DNA of 64,000 nt from Granulicella sp. WH15 (GTDB lineage: Bacteria; Acidobacteriota; Terriglobia; Terriglobales; Acidobacteriaceae). The stretch covers positions 992,001 through 1,056,000 of the forward strand of contig NZ_CP042596.1 in the NCBI RefSeq assembly GCF_009914315.1. The letters run 5' to 3'. Within the stretch, counting starts at the first letter, position 1; each line of letters starts with the position of its first letter. The notes beneath the pieces are model-generated. The model worked only from the letters and a program-made list of their open reading frames with translations, had not been told where the DNA came from and ran no database searches. The position numbers and the translations under genes are program-made. Below are positions 52,034-60,977 of this stretch, one piece after another.

Positions 52034-53050
52034 GTGAGCCGCCTGAAATATACGTCCTTGTCCCTTTCGGTTGCGCTGGCCTCGATTTTGGCCGCAACCT
52101 CTACCGCTGCTTTTTGCCAGACGACTGCTCCTGTTGTTACGGCTCCAGCCTCCAATCAGCCGCAGTTGACGCCGCGCAATCCACAGGACGCGCCTGCGGA
52201 TGAGCCTACCTTCACGCTGAAGCAGCAGGTGAACGAGGTCGATCTCTTCTTTACCGTGACGGACAGCAAGGGCCGTTTCGTAACCGGGTTGAAGCAGGAG
52301 AACTTCGGCCTGCTCGACGATCAGCGGCCGCCGGAGAGGGTTTTTCGGTTTCAGCAGCAGACGGACCTGCCGCTGCGCGTGGGCATCATGCTGGATACTT
52401 CCAGCTCGATCCGGACGCGGTTCAAGTTTGAACAGGATGCGGCGATCGACTTCTTCCTCCAGATTCTGCACCGGAATGATCGGGCCTTTGTCGAGGGCTT
52501 CGATATCCAGTTGAACCTGGCGCAGGACTTTACCAATAATATCGACCTGCTGAACGAGGGGATTCGGAAGCTGCGGCCGGGCGGCGGCACGGCTCTGTTC
52601 GACTCGATCTATAACACCTGCAAGAACCAGATGTTGACGCTGCAGGAAGAGGGCACGGTGCGGAAGGCGATTGTGCTGGTCTCGGACGGCGACGACAACT
52701 ACTCGCGGTCGAACGAGGAAGACGCGATTAAGATGTGTCAGCGGGCGGAGACGCTGGTGTATACAATCTCGACCGATACCAGCCCGAGCAAGGGTAAGGG
52801 CGGCGCGGTGCTGGAGCGGATCTCCGAGGCTACGGGAGGAAAGGCTTTCTTTCCGAACAAGCTGGAGGACGTGGCGATCGGGTTCAAGAGCATCGAAGAG
52901 GAGTTGAGGAGCCAGTACTCGCTGGTGTACCGGCCTGCGGAGTTCAAGCAGGATGGTAGCTTCAGGACGATTTACCTGGCGGCTACCGACTCGCGGCGCT
53001 ACCATGTGCGGGTGAAGCGGGGTTACTTTGCCCCGAAACCGGTGCAGTAG
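52034..53050 (+). CDS. Secreted VWA domain protein (VWFA-related Acidobacterial type)
   Basis: 338 residues. Signal peptide (ends near TAAFCQ), a Pro/Ala-rich linker, a short beta domain (NEVDLFFTVTDSKGRFVTGLKQENF), then a VWA domain from about residue 113. The MIDAS motif is intact: DTSSS at IMLDTSSSIRT, Thr in GGGTALFDSIY and VSDGDDNYS. This is the architecture annotated as VWFA-related Acidobacterial domain and abundant in that phylum. Probably extracytoplasmic, ligand unknown. GTG start at 52034. Confidence 0.9.
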   Translation: MSRLKYTSLSLSVALASILAATSTAAFCQTTAPVVTAPASNQPQLTPRNPQDAPADEPTFTLKQQVNEVDLFFTVTDSKGRFVTGLKQENFGLLDDQRPPERVFRFQQQTDLPLRVGIMLDTSSSIRTRFKFEQDAAIDFFLQILHRNDRAFVEGFDIQLNLAQDFTNNIDLLNEGIRKLRPGGGTALFDSIYNTCKNQMLTLQEEGTVRKAIVLVSDGDDNYSRSNEEDAIKMCQRAETLVYTISTDTSPSKGKGGAVLERISEATGGKAFFPNKLEDVAIGFKSIEEELRSQYSLVYRPAEFKQDGSFRTIYLAATDSRRYHVRVKRGYFAPKPVQ

Positions 53051-53105
53051 GGCGGGAGAGAAACTCCCGGCTAAAATTCGGGTCTAACGGGGTAAGGAGA
53101 TCTCT

Positions 53106-53675
53106 ATGCGCCTTCTCTCTTGTTTGCTCGTTGTGGGTAGTTTGGTGACGGGGAGCGCCTGCGTGGCGCAGCAGCCGGTGGGTGTGGCCCAGAGCTTTGC
53201 CACGCTGGCGGAGCAGCCCGCGACCCATACGGCGTTTACCTTCGACCGGATGGCGATGCAGGTGGCGCAGGGCGTTCTGGAGATGAACGGGATGCCGCCG
53301 GAGCGGGCGGCAGCGGCGCTGCGGGGGATTACGGTCGAGAACTTTCGCTATCGTGAGCCCGCGTTTTATACGCCGGAGGCGATGGAAGGGTTGATCGCCA
53401 GCTACAAGGCTGCGGGGTGGAAGCACCTGGTGAACGGGCGGCAGACGGCGGCAAATACGGCTCAGCCGAAGCAGGTGGTGACCGACCTTTGGCTGCACTT
53501 TACGGGTGCGGATATTGATGGGGTGACCGTGTTGGCCAGGGCTGAGCGGCAGATGAGCGTGGTGGAGCTGACGTGCGATCTGCGGCCGCTCGATCTGGTG
53601 CATCTGAGTGGGCACTTTGGGATTCCGAAGGTGGATCCGGGGGCGGTGATGGTGCCTGCTCCGGGGGAGCGGTAG
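53106..53675 (+). CDS. Secreted protein of unknown function
   Basis: 189 residues with a signal peptide (MRLLSCLLVVGSLVTGSACVAQ; the Cys at position 19 could allow a lipoprotein reading). The mature part has RMAMQVAQGVLEMNGM, VENFRYREPAFYTPEAME and TCDLRPLDLVHLSGHFGIPKVDP. The general layout recalls DUF4252-like proteins, but I am not sure. 55 bases after the VWA gene, AAGGAG upstream. Confidence 0.6.
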   Translation: MRLLSCLLVVGSLVTGSACVAQQPVGVAQSFATLAEQPATHTAFTFDRMAMQVAQGVLEMNGMPPERAAAALRGITVENFRYREPAFYTPEAMEGLIASYKAAGWKHLVNGRQTAANTAQPKQVVTDLWLHFTGADIDGVTVLARAERQMSVVELTCDLRPLDLVHLSGHFGIPKVDPGAVMVPAPGER

Positions 53676-53689
53676 CACTTCGTGCCGTT

Positions 53690-54140
53690 CTCGGGGGTGC
53701 ATGGGCGGGATTATCTTCTGAGGGCTTTCCGTTGGTCGGCGGCGAGCATTCTTGTTTCCGACCAACGGGAGGACCATGCGAAGCAGTAAAAAGGCGTGTG
53801 AACGCCCGCCCCGCGCGTAGCGGGCCTGTCCGGCAGGACGTCTTTCCTCTTTGTAAGAAATAGTTCCTCAGCGGCTAAAGCCGGTTTATCGGCGTGCTGG
53901 GATGGCACGGCTGAAGCCGTGTCCTTAATGGTTTGGGTTAGGTTGAAGAAAGCATACCTCGGGGGCTAAAGCCCGCGTTTGTGGTTGTTTTTGATGTCCG
54001 GGCTAAAGCCCGGACCTACCCCAGAAGCAACGGCAAGGACAAAGACAAGAGCAAGGACAGAAGCAGATTCCTCCGCTTCGCTCCTGAATGACAACAAAAA
54101 AAACAGGCAACGGCAACGACGGAACAGGCAACGGCAAAAA
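53690..54140. repeat. Modular intergenic repeat, copy 6 (modules A, B1, B2, C)
   Basis: The fullest copy. CTTTCCGTTGGTCGG/CCGACCAACGGGAGG, GGCGTGTGAACGCC, CCCGCGCGTAGCGGG and GTCCGGCAGGAC (module A), then B1 (CAGCGGCTAAAGCCGG, GGCACGGCTGAAGCCGTGTC), B2 and the CAGATTCCTCCGCTTCGCTC block. Confidence 0.92.
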
Positions 54141-54177
54141 CTCTCTTGAGCCGCTCCCTTCTGACGAGTGGGTGCTT

Positions 54178-55227
54178 TTAGCGGTGGTAAAGCTCTACGT
54201 CGCGCATCAGCTTGAGCTTGCGGTCGGGGGGGAGGAAGCTGGCTTCGATGGAGTTGGCGGCGAACTCGCGCATCTGCTCGAGGGAGAATTCGAAGGCTTC
54301 CTGGATCAGGATGTACTCGGAGAGCAGGTCACTGCCGAACATCGGTGGGTCGTCGGAGTTGAGCGTGAGCATCAGGCCGCTCTCGAAGTACTCGCGGATG
54401 GGGTGCTGGTCGAGTGCGGGGCAACAGCCGGTGCGGAGGTTCGAGGTGACGTTCAGCTCGAGGGGGATCTGGCGCTCGGCCAAGATCGTGAGGAGGTCGG
54501 CGTCGTACTGCGCGGCCAGGGCGTGGCCGATGCGCTCGGCGCCGATGTTGATGGCGGACCAGATGGAGGCGGGACCGGCGACGGGGCCGGTGGACTCGCC
54601 CGCGTGGACGGTGAGGCGGAGACCGGCGGCGCGGGATTCGGCGTAGATCTCGCGGAACTGCTCGGCGGGGCCGCGGGCTTCGTCGCCGCCGATGCCAATG
54701 CCGATGATGCTGGGGTATTGGTGGCGGAGTTCAGCCGCCAGGCGGAAGACGTGGGCGGCCTCTTCGACGCCGAAGTGGCGGACGGCGTCGATGATCCAGA
54801 GGATGGTGGTGCCGAACTCGCGCTCGGCGCGGATGCGGGCGCGCTCGATGGCGTCCATGACCGAGGGGATGGGGAGCTGCGGCTTGAAGCGGGCGAGGAT
54901 GCCCCAGGAGATGTAGACCTCGGCGTGGACGACGCCCTGGTAGGCGAGGTCGCGGATCATGTTGTAGGCAATCAGCTCGAAGTCGTCGGCGGTCTGGAGG
55001 CGCTCGGTGACGGCCTTGAAGGCCATGAGGAAGTGGGGGAAGTCGTCGTAGATGTAGAGGGCGCGGGCCGCATCGAGGGTGAGCGGAGTGGCGTCGTGGC
55101 GTTGGCTCAGCTCTACGAGGGTCTCGGGCAGGATGGTGCCTTCGAGGTGGAGGTGCAGCTCGGCTTTGGGCAGGCCGCGGAGCCAGGTGGGGATGTCGAT
55201 CTCTTCGAGCTTGTTCGCTTTAGCCAT
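54178..55227 (-). CDS. Adenosine deaminase family protein
   Basis: 349 residues. Metal ligands His25 and His27 (ELHLHLEG), VHAEVYI, GIGIGGDEARGP, HAGES, the conserved region near ERIGHAL and LNSDDPPMFGS with the final Asp ligands. The family includes adenosine, adenine and aminodeoxyfutalosine deaminases. The exact substrate is not settled by the motifs I can see. I start at ATG 55227, where homology starts; the frame continues to 55272. Its 3' neighbour is a repeat; divergent from the SDR gene. Confidence 0.88.
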   Translation of the reverse strand: MAKANKLEEIDIPTWLRGLPKAELHLHLEGTILPETLVELSQRHDATPLTLDAARALYIYDDFPHFLMAFKAVTERLQTADDFELIAYNMIRDLAYQGVVHAEVYISWGILARFKPQLPIPSVMDAIERARIRAEREFGTTILWIIDAVRHFGVEEAAHVFRLAAELRHQYPSIIGIGIGGDEARGPAEQFREIYAESRAAGLRLTVHAGESTGPVAGPASIWSAINIGAERIGHALAAQYDADLLTILAERQIPLELNVTSNLRTGCCPALDQHPIREYFESGLMLTLNSDDPPMFGSDLLSEYILIQEAFEFSLEQMREFAANSIEASFLPPDRKLKLMRDVELYHR

Positions 55228-55304
55228 CCTGTTTAGTGTAGCGGCTTGGTGCTTTGCGATGGGGTGGGGCATCTACTGGGAAGGATTCTTTAGGAGCGAG
55301 ATAG

Positions 55305-56366
55305 ATGGAGAAGCGGACGGCGTTGGTGGTGGGATCGACCGGGGTGGTGGGGCAGAATCTGGCGAAGCGGCTGCTGGAGAGGGGTTGGGGCGTGGTGGGG
55401 CTGTCGCGTGGGGCGCAGGTGGTGGATGGAGTGGTGGGGGTAGCGGCGGATCTGCGCGATGGGGCGGCGGTGAAGCAGGCGCTGAAGGGGAAGGTGGTGA
55501 CGGATGTTTTTCTGAGTGCGTGGATAAGGCATGACACCGAGAAGGAGAATGTCCGGGTGAATGGGGGGATTGTGGAGAATGTCTTTGCGGCGCTGGAGGG
55601 GATGGAACTGCGGCATGCCGCGCTGGTGACGGGGACGAAGCAGTATCTGGGGCCGTTTGAGGCGTATGGGCAGACGGCGGCGGAGACGCCCTTTCGCGAG
55701 GACACGCCGCGGCTGCCGGGGGAGAACTTTTACTACACGCAGGAGGATGTGATGTTTCGCGCGGCCGAGCGGGGCGGCTTTGGGTGGAGCGTGCATCGGC
55801 CGCATACGATTGTGGGGTTCGCGGTGGGGAACGCGATGAATATGGGGTCGACGCTGGCGGTGTATGCGACGCTGTGCCGCGAGCGCGGGGAGGCATTTGT
55901 GTTTCCGGGGTCGAGCGAGCAGTGGAATGCGCTGACGGATGTGGTCGATGCAAGGCTGCTGGCGGAGCATCTGGAGTGGGCGGCTACGACTCCGGCGGCG
56001 CGGAATGAGGCGTTCAACGTGGTGAATGGGGGCGTGTTCCGGTGGCGGTGGCTGTGGCCGCAGATTGCGGCTTACTTTGGTGTGGAGCCTGCGGTGCCTC
56101 CCGAGGGTGGGGCACCGCTCGAAGGGCGGATGGGCGGGGCCGCGGAGGAGTGGGCGGGGATTGCGGCACGGCATGGGTTGGTGGAGAAGGACGTGAATCG
56201 GCTGGCCTCGTGGTGGCACACGGATGGCGATCTGGGGCGGAAGATCGAGTGCGTGAACGATATGAGCAAGAGTCGGAGGCTGGGGTTCCTGACGTATCAG
56301 GACACGCCGCAGTCCTTCTTCGATTTGTTTGAGCGGATGAAGACCGAACAGTTGATTCCAAGGTAG
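55305..56366 (+). CDS. NAD(P)-dependent reductase, PRISE (progesterone 5-beta-reductase/iridoid synthase-like) family
   Basis: 353 residues, atypical SDR. NAD(P) binding near LVVGSTGVVGQNLAKRL (residues 7-23). The family signature reads GTKQYLGPFEAYG (about residues 108-120) and FYYTQEDVMF, with the Tyr that takes over catalysis, then NAVTDVVDA-like NALTDVVDARLLAEHL. The family reduces enone double bonds in plants and bacteria; the substrate here is unknown. ATG 55305, divergent from the deaminase. Confidence 0.85.
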   Translation: MEKRTALVVGSTGVVGQNLAKRLLERGWGVVGLSRGAQVVDGVVGVAADLRDGAAVKQALKGKVVTDVFLSAWIRHDTEKENVRVNGGIVENVFAALEGMELRHAALVTGTKQYLGPFEAYGQTAAETPFREDTPRLPGENFYYTQEDVMFRAAERGGFGWSVHRPHTIVGFAVGNAMNMGSTLAVYATLCRERGEAFVFPGSSEQWNALTDVVDARLLAEHLEWAATTPAARNEAFNVVNGGVFRWRWLWPQIAAYFGVEPAVPPEGGAPLEGRMGGAAEEWAGIAARHGLVEKDVNRLASWWHTDGDLGRKIECVNDMSKSRRLGFLTYQDTPQSFFDLFERMKTEQLIPR

Positions 56367-56403
56367 ATTGGGGGCAGATCATTCTTGAGGGAGAGTATTA
56401 CCG

Positions 56404-57345
56404 ATGCCGCTGCCTACCGATGAGAAGCTGCTGGCGCTGAGCCAGAGCCTTCTGGACCAGTTTCATGCGATCTTTGGGGAGTATCCGGGGTTTCGTCCGG
56501 CTCATGCCAAGGGGACGATGCTGACCGGGACGTTTGTGCCGACAGAAGCTGCGAAGGAGCTTTCGAGCGCTGAGCATCTGAACCAGGCATCGACTCCGGT
56601 GCTGGTACGGTTCTCGGATTCGACGGGGCTGCCGCTGATTCCGGATACCGATCCGAACAGCAACCCGCGTGGGTTTGCGGTGCGGTTTGTGCTGGGGCCG
56701 CATCGGCATACGGATATCGTGAGCCACTCAACCGATGGGTTCCCGACTCATACGGGCGATGAGTTTTTGGAGTTTCTGCGGGCTCTGGCGGCTAGCGATC
56801 CGGCGAACCTGGCGGGGTCGCCGCTGGAGGCTTTTCTTGGCTCACACCCGGCGGCGCTGGCGTTTGTGCAGACGCCGAAGCCTGCGCCTTCGAGCTTTGG
56901 GCGAGAGAACTACTTTGGCGTGACGGCGATGAAGTTTACCAATGCCGCTGGGGTGAGCCGGTTTGGGCGGTATCGGATTGTGCCCGTGGCGGGTCCGGAC
57001 CATCTGGATGACGAGGCTCTGAAGGCTAAGGACGCGAACTATCTGATGGATGAGATTGCGGCTCGGGTGGCGGCGGGTCCGGTGGGGTTCAAGGTGTTGG
57101 TGCAGCTTGCCGATGAGGGGGATGTCGTCGACGACGCGACGATCCACTGGCCGGTAGAGCGAGAGGTTGTAGAGATCGGCACGCTGAGTCTGACTGCTCC
57201 TTTGGAGGGGAGTGAGGCGGAGCAGAAGACGATCATCTTCGATCCGATTCCGCGGCTGGCGGGGATTGAGCCTTCAGATGATCCGCTGCTGGAATTGCGG
57301 GCGGCGATCTATCTAATGAGCGGGCGGAAGCGGCGGGCTGCGTAG
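56404..57345 (+). CDS. Catalase-family peroxidase (SrpA-like)
   Basis: 313 residues, a small heme catalase-related protein. Distal His in RPAHAKGTMLTG, then SNPRGFAVRF, and the proximal heme ligand near the end in LAGIEPSDDPLLELRAAIYLMSGRKR (R...Y pattern). There is no signal peptide. Small catalases of this kind act mainly as peroxidases. ATG 56404 preceded by GAGGGAG; 37 bases after the reductase gene. Confidence 0.9.
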   Translation: MPLPTDEKLLALSQSLLDQFHAIFGEYPGFRPAHAKGTMLTGTFVPTEAAKELSSAEHLNQASTPVLVRFSDSTGLPLIPDTDPNSNPRGFAVRFVLGPHRHTDIVSHSTDGFPTHTGDEFLEFLRALAASDPANLAGSPLEAFLGSHPAALAFVQTPKPAPSSFGRENYFGVTAMKFTNAAGVSRFGRYRIVPVAGPDHLDDEALKAKDANYLMDEIAARVAAGPVGFKVLVQLADEGDVVDDATIHWPVEREVVEIGTLSLTAPLEGSEAEQKTIIFDPIPRLAGIEPSDDPLLELRAAIYLMSGRKRRAA

Positions 57346-57392
57346 AGGCGCGGTTTTTACAGTCATTGTTCCAGCGCGCTACAATCTGCGCC

Positions 57393-58211
57393 ATGACCTC
57401 TATTCGCCGAACCCGTCTGCTTTTGTTGACGCTGCTGTGTGTGCCTTCTCTGCTGCGTGCGCAAGCACCTGCTGCTCCTGCTTCTACTCCGGCGGTGCCG
57501 GATTGGGCGCAGCCGGGCTCGGCGACGCATGTGCAGGTGGCTCCGCCTGCGGACTTCCATCGGCCGAGCACGAACTTCTTTACGCCGATCGGGATCTTCG
57601 ATGGGCAGTCGGATATCGGTAGCGCGGTGGTGCCGGGGAGCGCGAGCTACGACGCTGCGACCAAGCAGTACACGATCAACTCGGCAGGGTATAACGTCTG
57701 GTATATCCGGGATGAGTTCCGCTATCTGTGGAAGAAGATGTCCGGCGATGCTTCGCTGGCGGCGGATATTGCTTATCCCGATCCGAAGGGCTATGGCGAC
57801 CGCAAGGCTGTGCTGGTGATTCGGCAGAGCCTGGACGATGACTCGAAGGAGGCTGTCGTTGCATTGCACGGGGCGGGGATGATTCATCTGGCGCAGCGGG
57901 CGGTGAAGGGGCAGCGGATGACCGATATGGAGTATCGGATCGGAGCGCGGGGGCGGCCGGAGGGACACAGCCCGGATTCGCTGACGACGATCATGGCGAA
58001 GCGGATTGGGATTGAGAAGAAGGGCGATGCGATCTCACTTTGGGTGAGTTTGGAGGGGGAGCCGATGCACCAGTTTGGGCCGCCGATCCAGCTGCACTTT
58101 GATGCTCCGTTTTATGTGGGGATTGGGTTTGTGTCGCATCTTCCGGCTAAGGCGGATACGGCGATTCTGTCGAATGTGGTGTTGGAGAAGGGCGCGGGGA
58201 AGGTGCGGTAA
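57393..58211 (+). CDS. Secreted protein of unknown function
   Basis: 272 residues with a signal peptide (RRTRLLLLTLLCVPSLLRAQAP). The mature part is beta-rich: NFFTPIGIFDGQSDIGSAVVPGSASYD, DEFRYLWKKMSGDASLAADI, DDSKEAVVALHGAGMIHLAQR, FYVGIGFVSHLP. The pattern suggests a lectin/DUF1349-like jelly-roll, but I cannot name the family. I start at ATG 57393; the frame is open to 57366. Stands after the catalase gene. Confidence 0.7.
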   Translation: MTSIRRTRLLLLTLLCVPSLLRAQAPAAPASTPAVPDWAQPGSATHVQVAPPADFHRPSTNFFTPIGIFDGQSDIGSAVVPGSASYDAATKQYTINSAGYNVWYIRDEFRYLWKKMSGDASLAADIAYPDPKGYGDRKAVLVIRQSLDDDSKEAVVALHGAGMIHLAQRAVKGQRMTDMEYRIGARGRPEGHSPDSLTTIMAKRIGIEKKGDAISLWVSLEGEPMHQFGPPIQLHFDAPFYVGIGFVSHLPAKADTAILSNVVLEKGAGKVR

Positions 58212-58214
58212 AGT

Positions 58215-58607
58215 ACTTCGTACCGTTCTCGGGGCTGTATGGACGGGATTATCTTCTGAGGGCCTCCCGTTGGTCGGCAGCGAGCATTTTTCTTTCCGAC
58301 CAGCGGGAGGACCGCGCGAAGCTTTAAAAAGGCGTGTGAACGCCCGTTCCGCGCGTAGCGGGCCCGTCCGGCAGGACAAGGTCGTGGTGGGGATAGGTCG
58401 GGCCTTCAGTCCTCATCGGTCGCCTCGTACGATTACCTAGTGCGCGCCTTCAGCGCTAAGGGCAACGACAAAAGCAAAGGCAGAAGCAGATTCCTCCGCT
58501 TCGCTCCTGAATGACAACCAAAGAAACAGGCAACGGCAAATGCAACTGCGCCCTTGCGCCGGGCGGGCGGCACTTCGTGCGGTGCTTGACGCTTCGCGTG
58601 GTCGAGG
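58215..58607. repeat. Modular intergenic repeat, copy 7 (modules A, C, D)
   Basis: CCTCCCGTTGGTCGG/CCGACCAGCGGGAGG, GGCGTGTGAACGCC, CGCGCGTAGCG and GTCCGGCAGGAC, followed by GATAGGTCGGGCCTTCAG, GCGCGCCTTCAGCGCTAAGG, the A-rich tract, CAGATTCCTCCGCTTCGCTC and GCCGGGCGGGCGGCACTTCG. Confidence 0.92.
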
Positions 58608-60170
58608 CTAGGGCTTGTAGAACTCGCTGCGCTTGCGGCTGTAGAAGACGTAGACAACCAGTCCAATGATCAGCCAGACGAAGAAGCGGACCCAGGTGAT
58701 CGCGGGCAGGCCAGCCATCAGCAGAATGCAGAAGAGCGTGCTCAGGATGGGGATGACCGGGCCGAAGGGGAGGCGGAAGCCGCGGTGGCGGGTGGGGTCC
58801 TTGTAACGCAGCACGATGACGCCGATCGAGACCAGTACGAAGGCGAAGAGGGTGCCGATGTTGGACATCTCGGCGAAGGTGCCTACGTCGAAGAGGCCGG
58901 AGGGGATGGCGACCAGCAGGCCCGCGACCCAGGTAGCGAAGGCCGGGGTGCGGAAGCGCGGGTGGACCTGGCTGAAGACGTCGGGGAGGAGGCGGTCGCG
59001 GCTCATGGCGAACCAGACGCGGGCCTGGCCGAGCTGGAAGACCAGGATGGAGGAGACCATGCCCAGCAAGGCTCCGATGAGGACGGCGAGGCGGACCCAG
59101 TGCAGACGGTGCGCGCCGGGAAGCAGGCTGACGCGCTTGAGGGCGTTGACGACGGGGGCTCCGTCGCCCGCGACCGTCTGCCAGGGGACGAGGCCGGTGA
59201 GGACGGCGGCGACGCCGATGTAGAGGACCGTACAGACGATGAGGGTGGCAAGGATGCCGATGGGGACGTCGCGGCGCGGGTTGCGGCACTCTTCGCTGGC
59301 GGTGGAGACTGAGTCGAAGCCGATGTAGGTAAAGAAGATGATGGAGCCGCCCGCGAGGACGCCGGTGAAGCCGTTGGGGGCGAAGGGGTGGTAGTTGGAC
59401 GGGTGGATGAAGCTGAGGCCGAAGAAGACGAAGAGCAGGATGGCGGCGATCTTGACCAGCACCATGATGTTGTTGGTGCGGGCGGACTCGCGGATGCCGC
59501 GGACCAGGACGACCGTGATGAGGAGGACGATGACGAAGGCGGGGAAGTCGAAGCCGAAGTGCCAGCCGGGAGGGAAGATGTCCCGGCCCGCGAGGTCTTG
59601 TAGGCCCAGAGGCAGGTAGGCCGGGGAGAGCCAGCGGGGATCGAGGTGGATGCCGAGCCAGTCCATGAGGTCGACGATGTGGGCCGCGAAGCCGACCGAG
59701 ACGCTCATGTTGGAGAAGGCGTACTCGAGGATGAGGTCCCAGCCGATGATCCAGGCGACCAGCTCGCCAAGCGTGGCGTAGGTGTAGGTGTAGGCAGAGC
59801 CGGAGATGGGGATCATGCTGGCCAGCTCGGCGTAGCAGAGGCCGGTGAGGGCGCAGACGATGGCGACCAGGACCAGCGAGAGGGCCAGGGCGGGACCGGC
59901 TCCGGGGCGTCCGGCTACGGAGCCGGCGGTGTGGTGGATGAGGCCCAGGAGGAGGTCGAGTATGGGCGAGCCCTTCCAGTCGGCGATGCGGGAGGGGTTG
60001 CCGCCGATGGCGGTGCCGATGACCGTGAAGATGCCCGAGCCGATGACGGCTCCGATGCCCAGGGCGGTGAGGGAGACGGGGCCGAGGGTCTTTTTGAGGG
60101 CGTGCTCGGGGCGCTCGGAGTCAGAGATGAGCTTGTCGATGGACTTGGTGGCAAAGACTTGTCGGCCCAA
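58608..60170 (-). CDS. APC-family amino acid permease
   Basis: 520 residues, about 12 membrane segments. N-terminal signature KTLGPVSLTALGIGAVIGSGIF (residues 24-45), GRPGAGPALALSLVLVAIVCALTGLCYAELASMIP, IFFTYIGFDSVSTASEE, and YVFYSRKRSEF at the end. This is the cationic amino acid transporter (YfnA-type) branch. Inner membrane. Starts at ATG 60170; stop inside the repeat-bounded gap. Confidence 0.92.
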   Translation of the reverse strand: MGRQVFATKSIDKLISDSERPEHALKKTLGPVSLTALGIGAVIGSGIFTVIGTAIGGNPSRIADWKGSPILDLLLGLIHHTAGSVAGRPGAGPALALSLVLVAIVCALTGLCYAELASMIPISGSAYTYTYATLGELVAWIIGWDLILEYAFSNMSVSVGFAAHIVDLMDWLGIHLDPRWLSPAYLPLGLQDLAGRDIFPPGWHFGFDFPAFVIVLLITVVLVRGIRESARTNNIMVLVKIAAILLFVFFGLSFIHPSNYHPFAPNGFTGVLAGGSIIFFTYIGFDSVSTASEECRNPRRDVPIGILATLIVCTVLYIGVAAVLTGLVPWQTVAGDGAPVVNALKRVSLLPGAHRLHWVRLAVLIGALLGMVSSILVFQLGQARVWFAMSRDRLLPDVFSQVHPRFRTPAFATWVAGLLVAIPSGLFDVGTFAEMSNIGTLFAFVLVSIGVIVLRYKDPTRHRGFRLPFGPVIPILSTLFCILLMAGLPAITWVRFFVWLIIGLVVYVFYSRKRSEFYKP

Positions 60171-60246
60171 TGCGGGTGAGCTCCTGAGGCGATGTTACCG
60201 GATAGTGTCGTTCTATCTTCACACGAGGTTTCGAGCGCAACAAAAG

Positions 60247-60277
60247 CGGCTCCCGCGAGGTGGTTCGGCGGGAGCCG
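60247..60277 (-). terminator. Strong hairpin downstream of the small basic protein gene
   Basis: CGGCTCCCGC / GCGGGAGCCG, a perfect 10-bp stem, with CTTTTGTT after it on the minus strand and TCTTTGTTG on the plus strand. Confidence 0.75.
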
Positions 60278-60305
60278 TCTTTGTTGCGGAGTTCAGAACT
60301 TCAGA

Positions 60306-60461
60306 CTAGCGCTTCGACTGACCGCGTGCGGCCTTCTTCAGCTTGGCCTTGTTGGCTCCGCGGGCGCCGGTGCGGGGAGCCTTGGGGGCAGCCTTCTTGC
60401 GGGCGGCGCGCTTGATCTTCTTACGCTCGATCTTGTCGGTAATTGCGGTGGTATTTGCCAT
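60306..60461 (-). CDS. Small Lys/Arg/Ala-rich basic protein (51 aa)
   Basis: ATG 60461 to TAG 60306. A short Thr-rich start (MANTTAITDKIERKK), then about 40 residues of almost only Lys, Arg, Ala, Gly and Pro, ending ARGQSKR. It should bind nucleic acid. The composition recalls ribosomal or histone-like proteins, but no family was recognised. A terminator follows 29 bases after the stop. Third-position GC and the clean terminator support a real gene. Confidence 0.65.
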   Translation of the reverse strand: MANTTAITDKIERKKIKRAARKKAAPKAPRTGARGANKAKLKKAARGQSKR

Positions 60462-60561
60462 GTTGAGAGATTCTTTCTTGAGAATGGGTTACACGCTGTA
60501 TCCGGGGACGAGCAGGCTTGTGCCGGGACCGCTGCGACGTGCTTCTGAAATTGTACTGTAA

Positions 60562-60950
60562 CCGAGGCACTTCGTGCGGTTTTCGGGGCGGTATGGGAGG
60601 GATTATCGGCATGGGGCCTCCCGTTGGTCGGCAGCGAGGATTTTTGTTCCTGACCAACGGGAGGGCGGCGCGAAGCTCTAAAAAGGCGTGTAAACGCCCG
60701 CCCTCCGCGTAGGAGGCCCGTCCGGCAGGACAGCTTTGCCGGTTTTGAAGAAAGCATACCTCGGGGGCTAAAGCCCGCTTCTGTGGTTCGTTTTGATGTC
60801 CGGGCTAAAGCCCGGACCTACCCCAGAAGCAACGGCAAGAACAAAAGCAACGGCAAAAGCAAAGACAACAGCAAGAGCAGAAGCAGATTCCTCCGCTCCG
60901 CTCCTGAATGACAACCAAGAAAACAGGCAACGGCAACTGCAAAGGCCGAT
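60562..60950. repeat. Modular intergenic repeat, copy 8 (modules D, A, B2, C)
   Basis: GGCACTTCGTGCGGTTTTCG, CCTCCCGTTGGTC / GACCAACGGGAGG, GGCGTGTAAACGCC, CCTCCGCGTAGGAGG, GTCCGGCAGGAC, then B2 (60755-60830) and the CAAAAGCAACGGC tract with CAGATTCCTCCGCTCCGCTC. Confidence 0.92.
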
Positions 60951-60977
60951 TGTGGCTGGGGTGCTCGGAGTTGTGGG

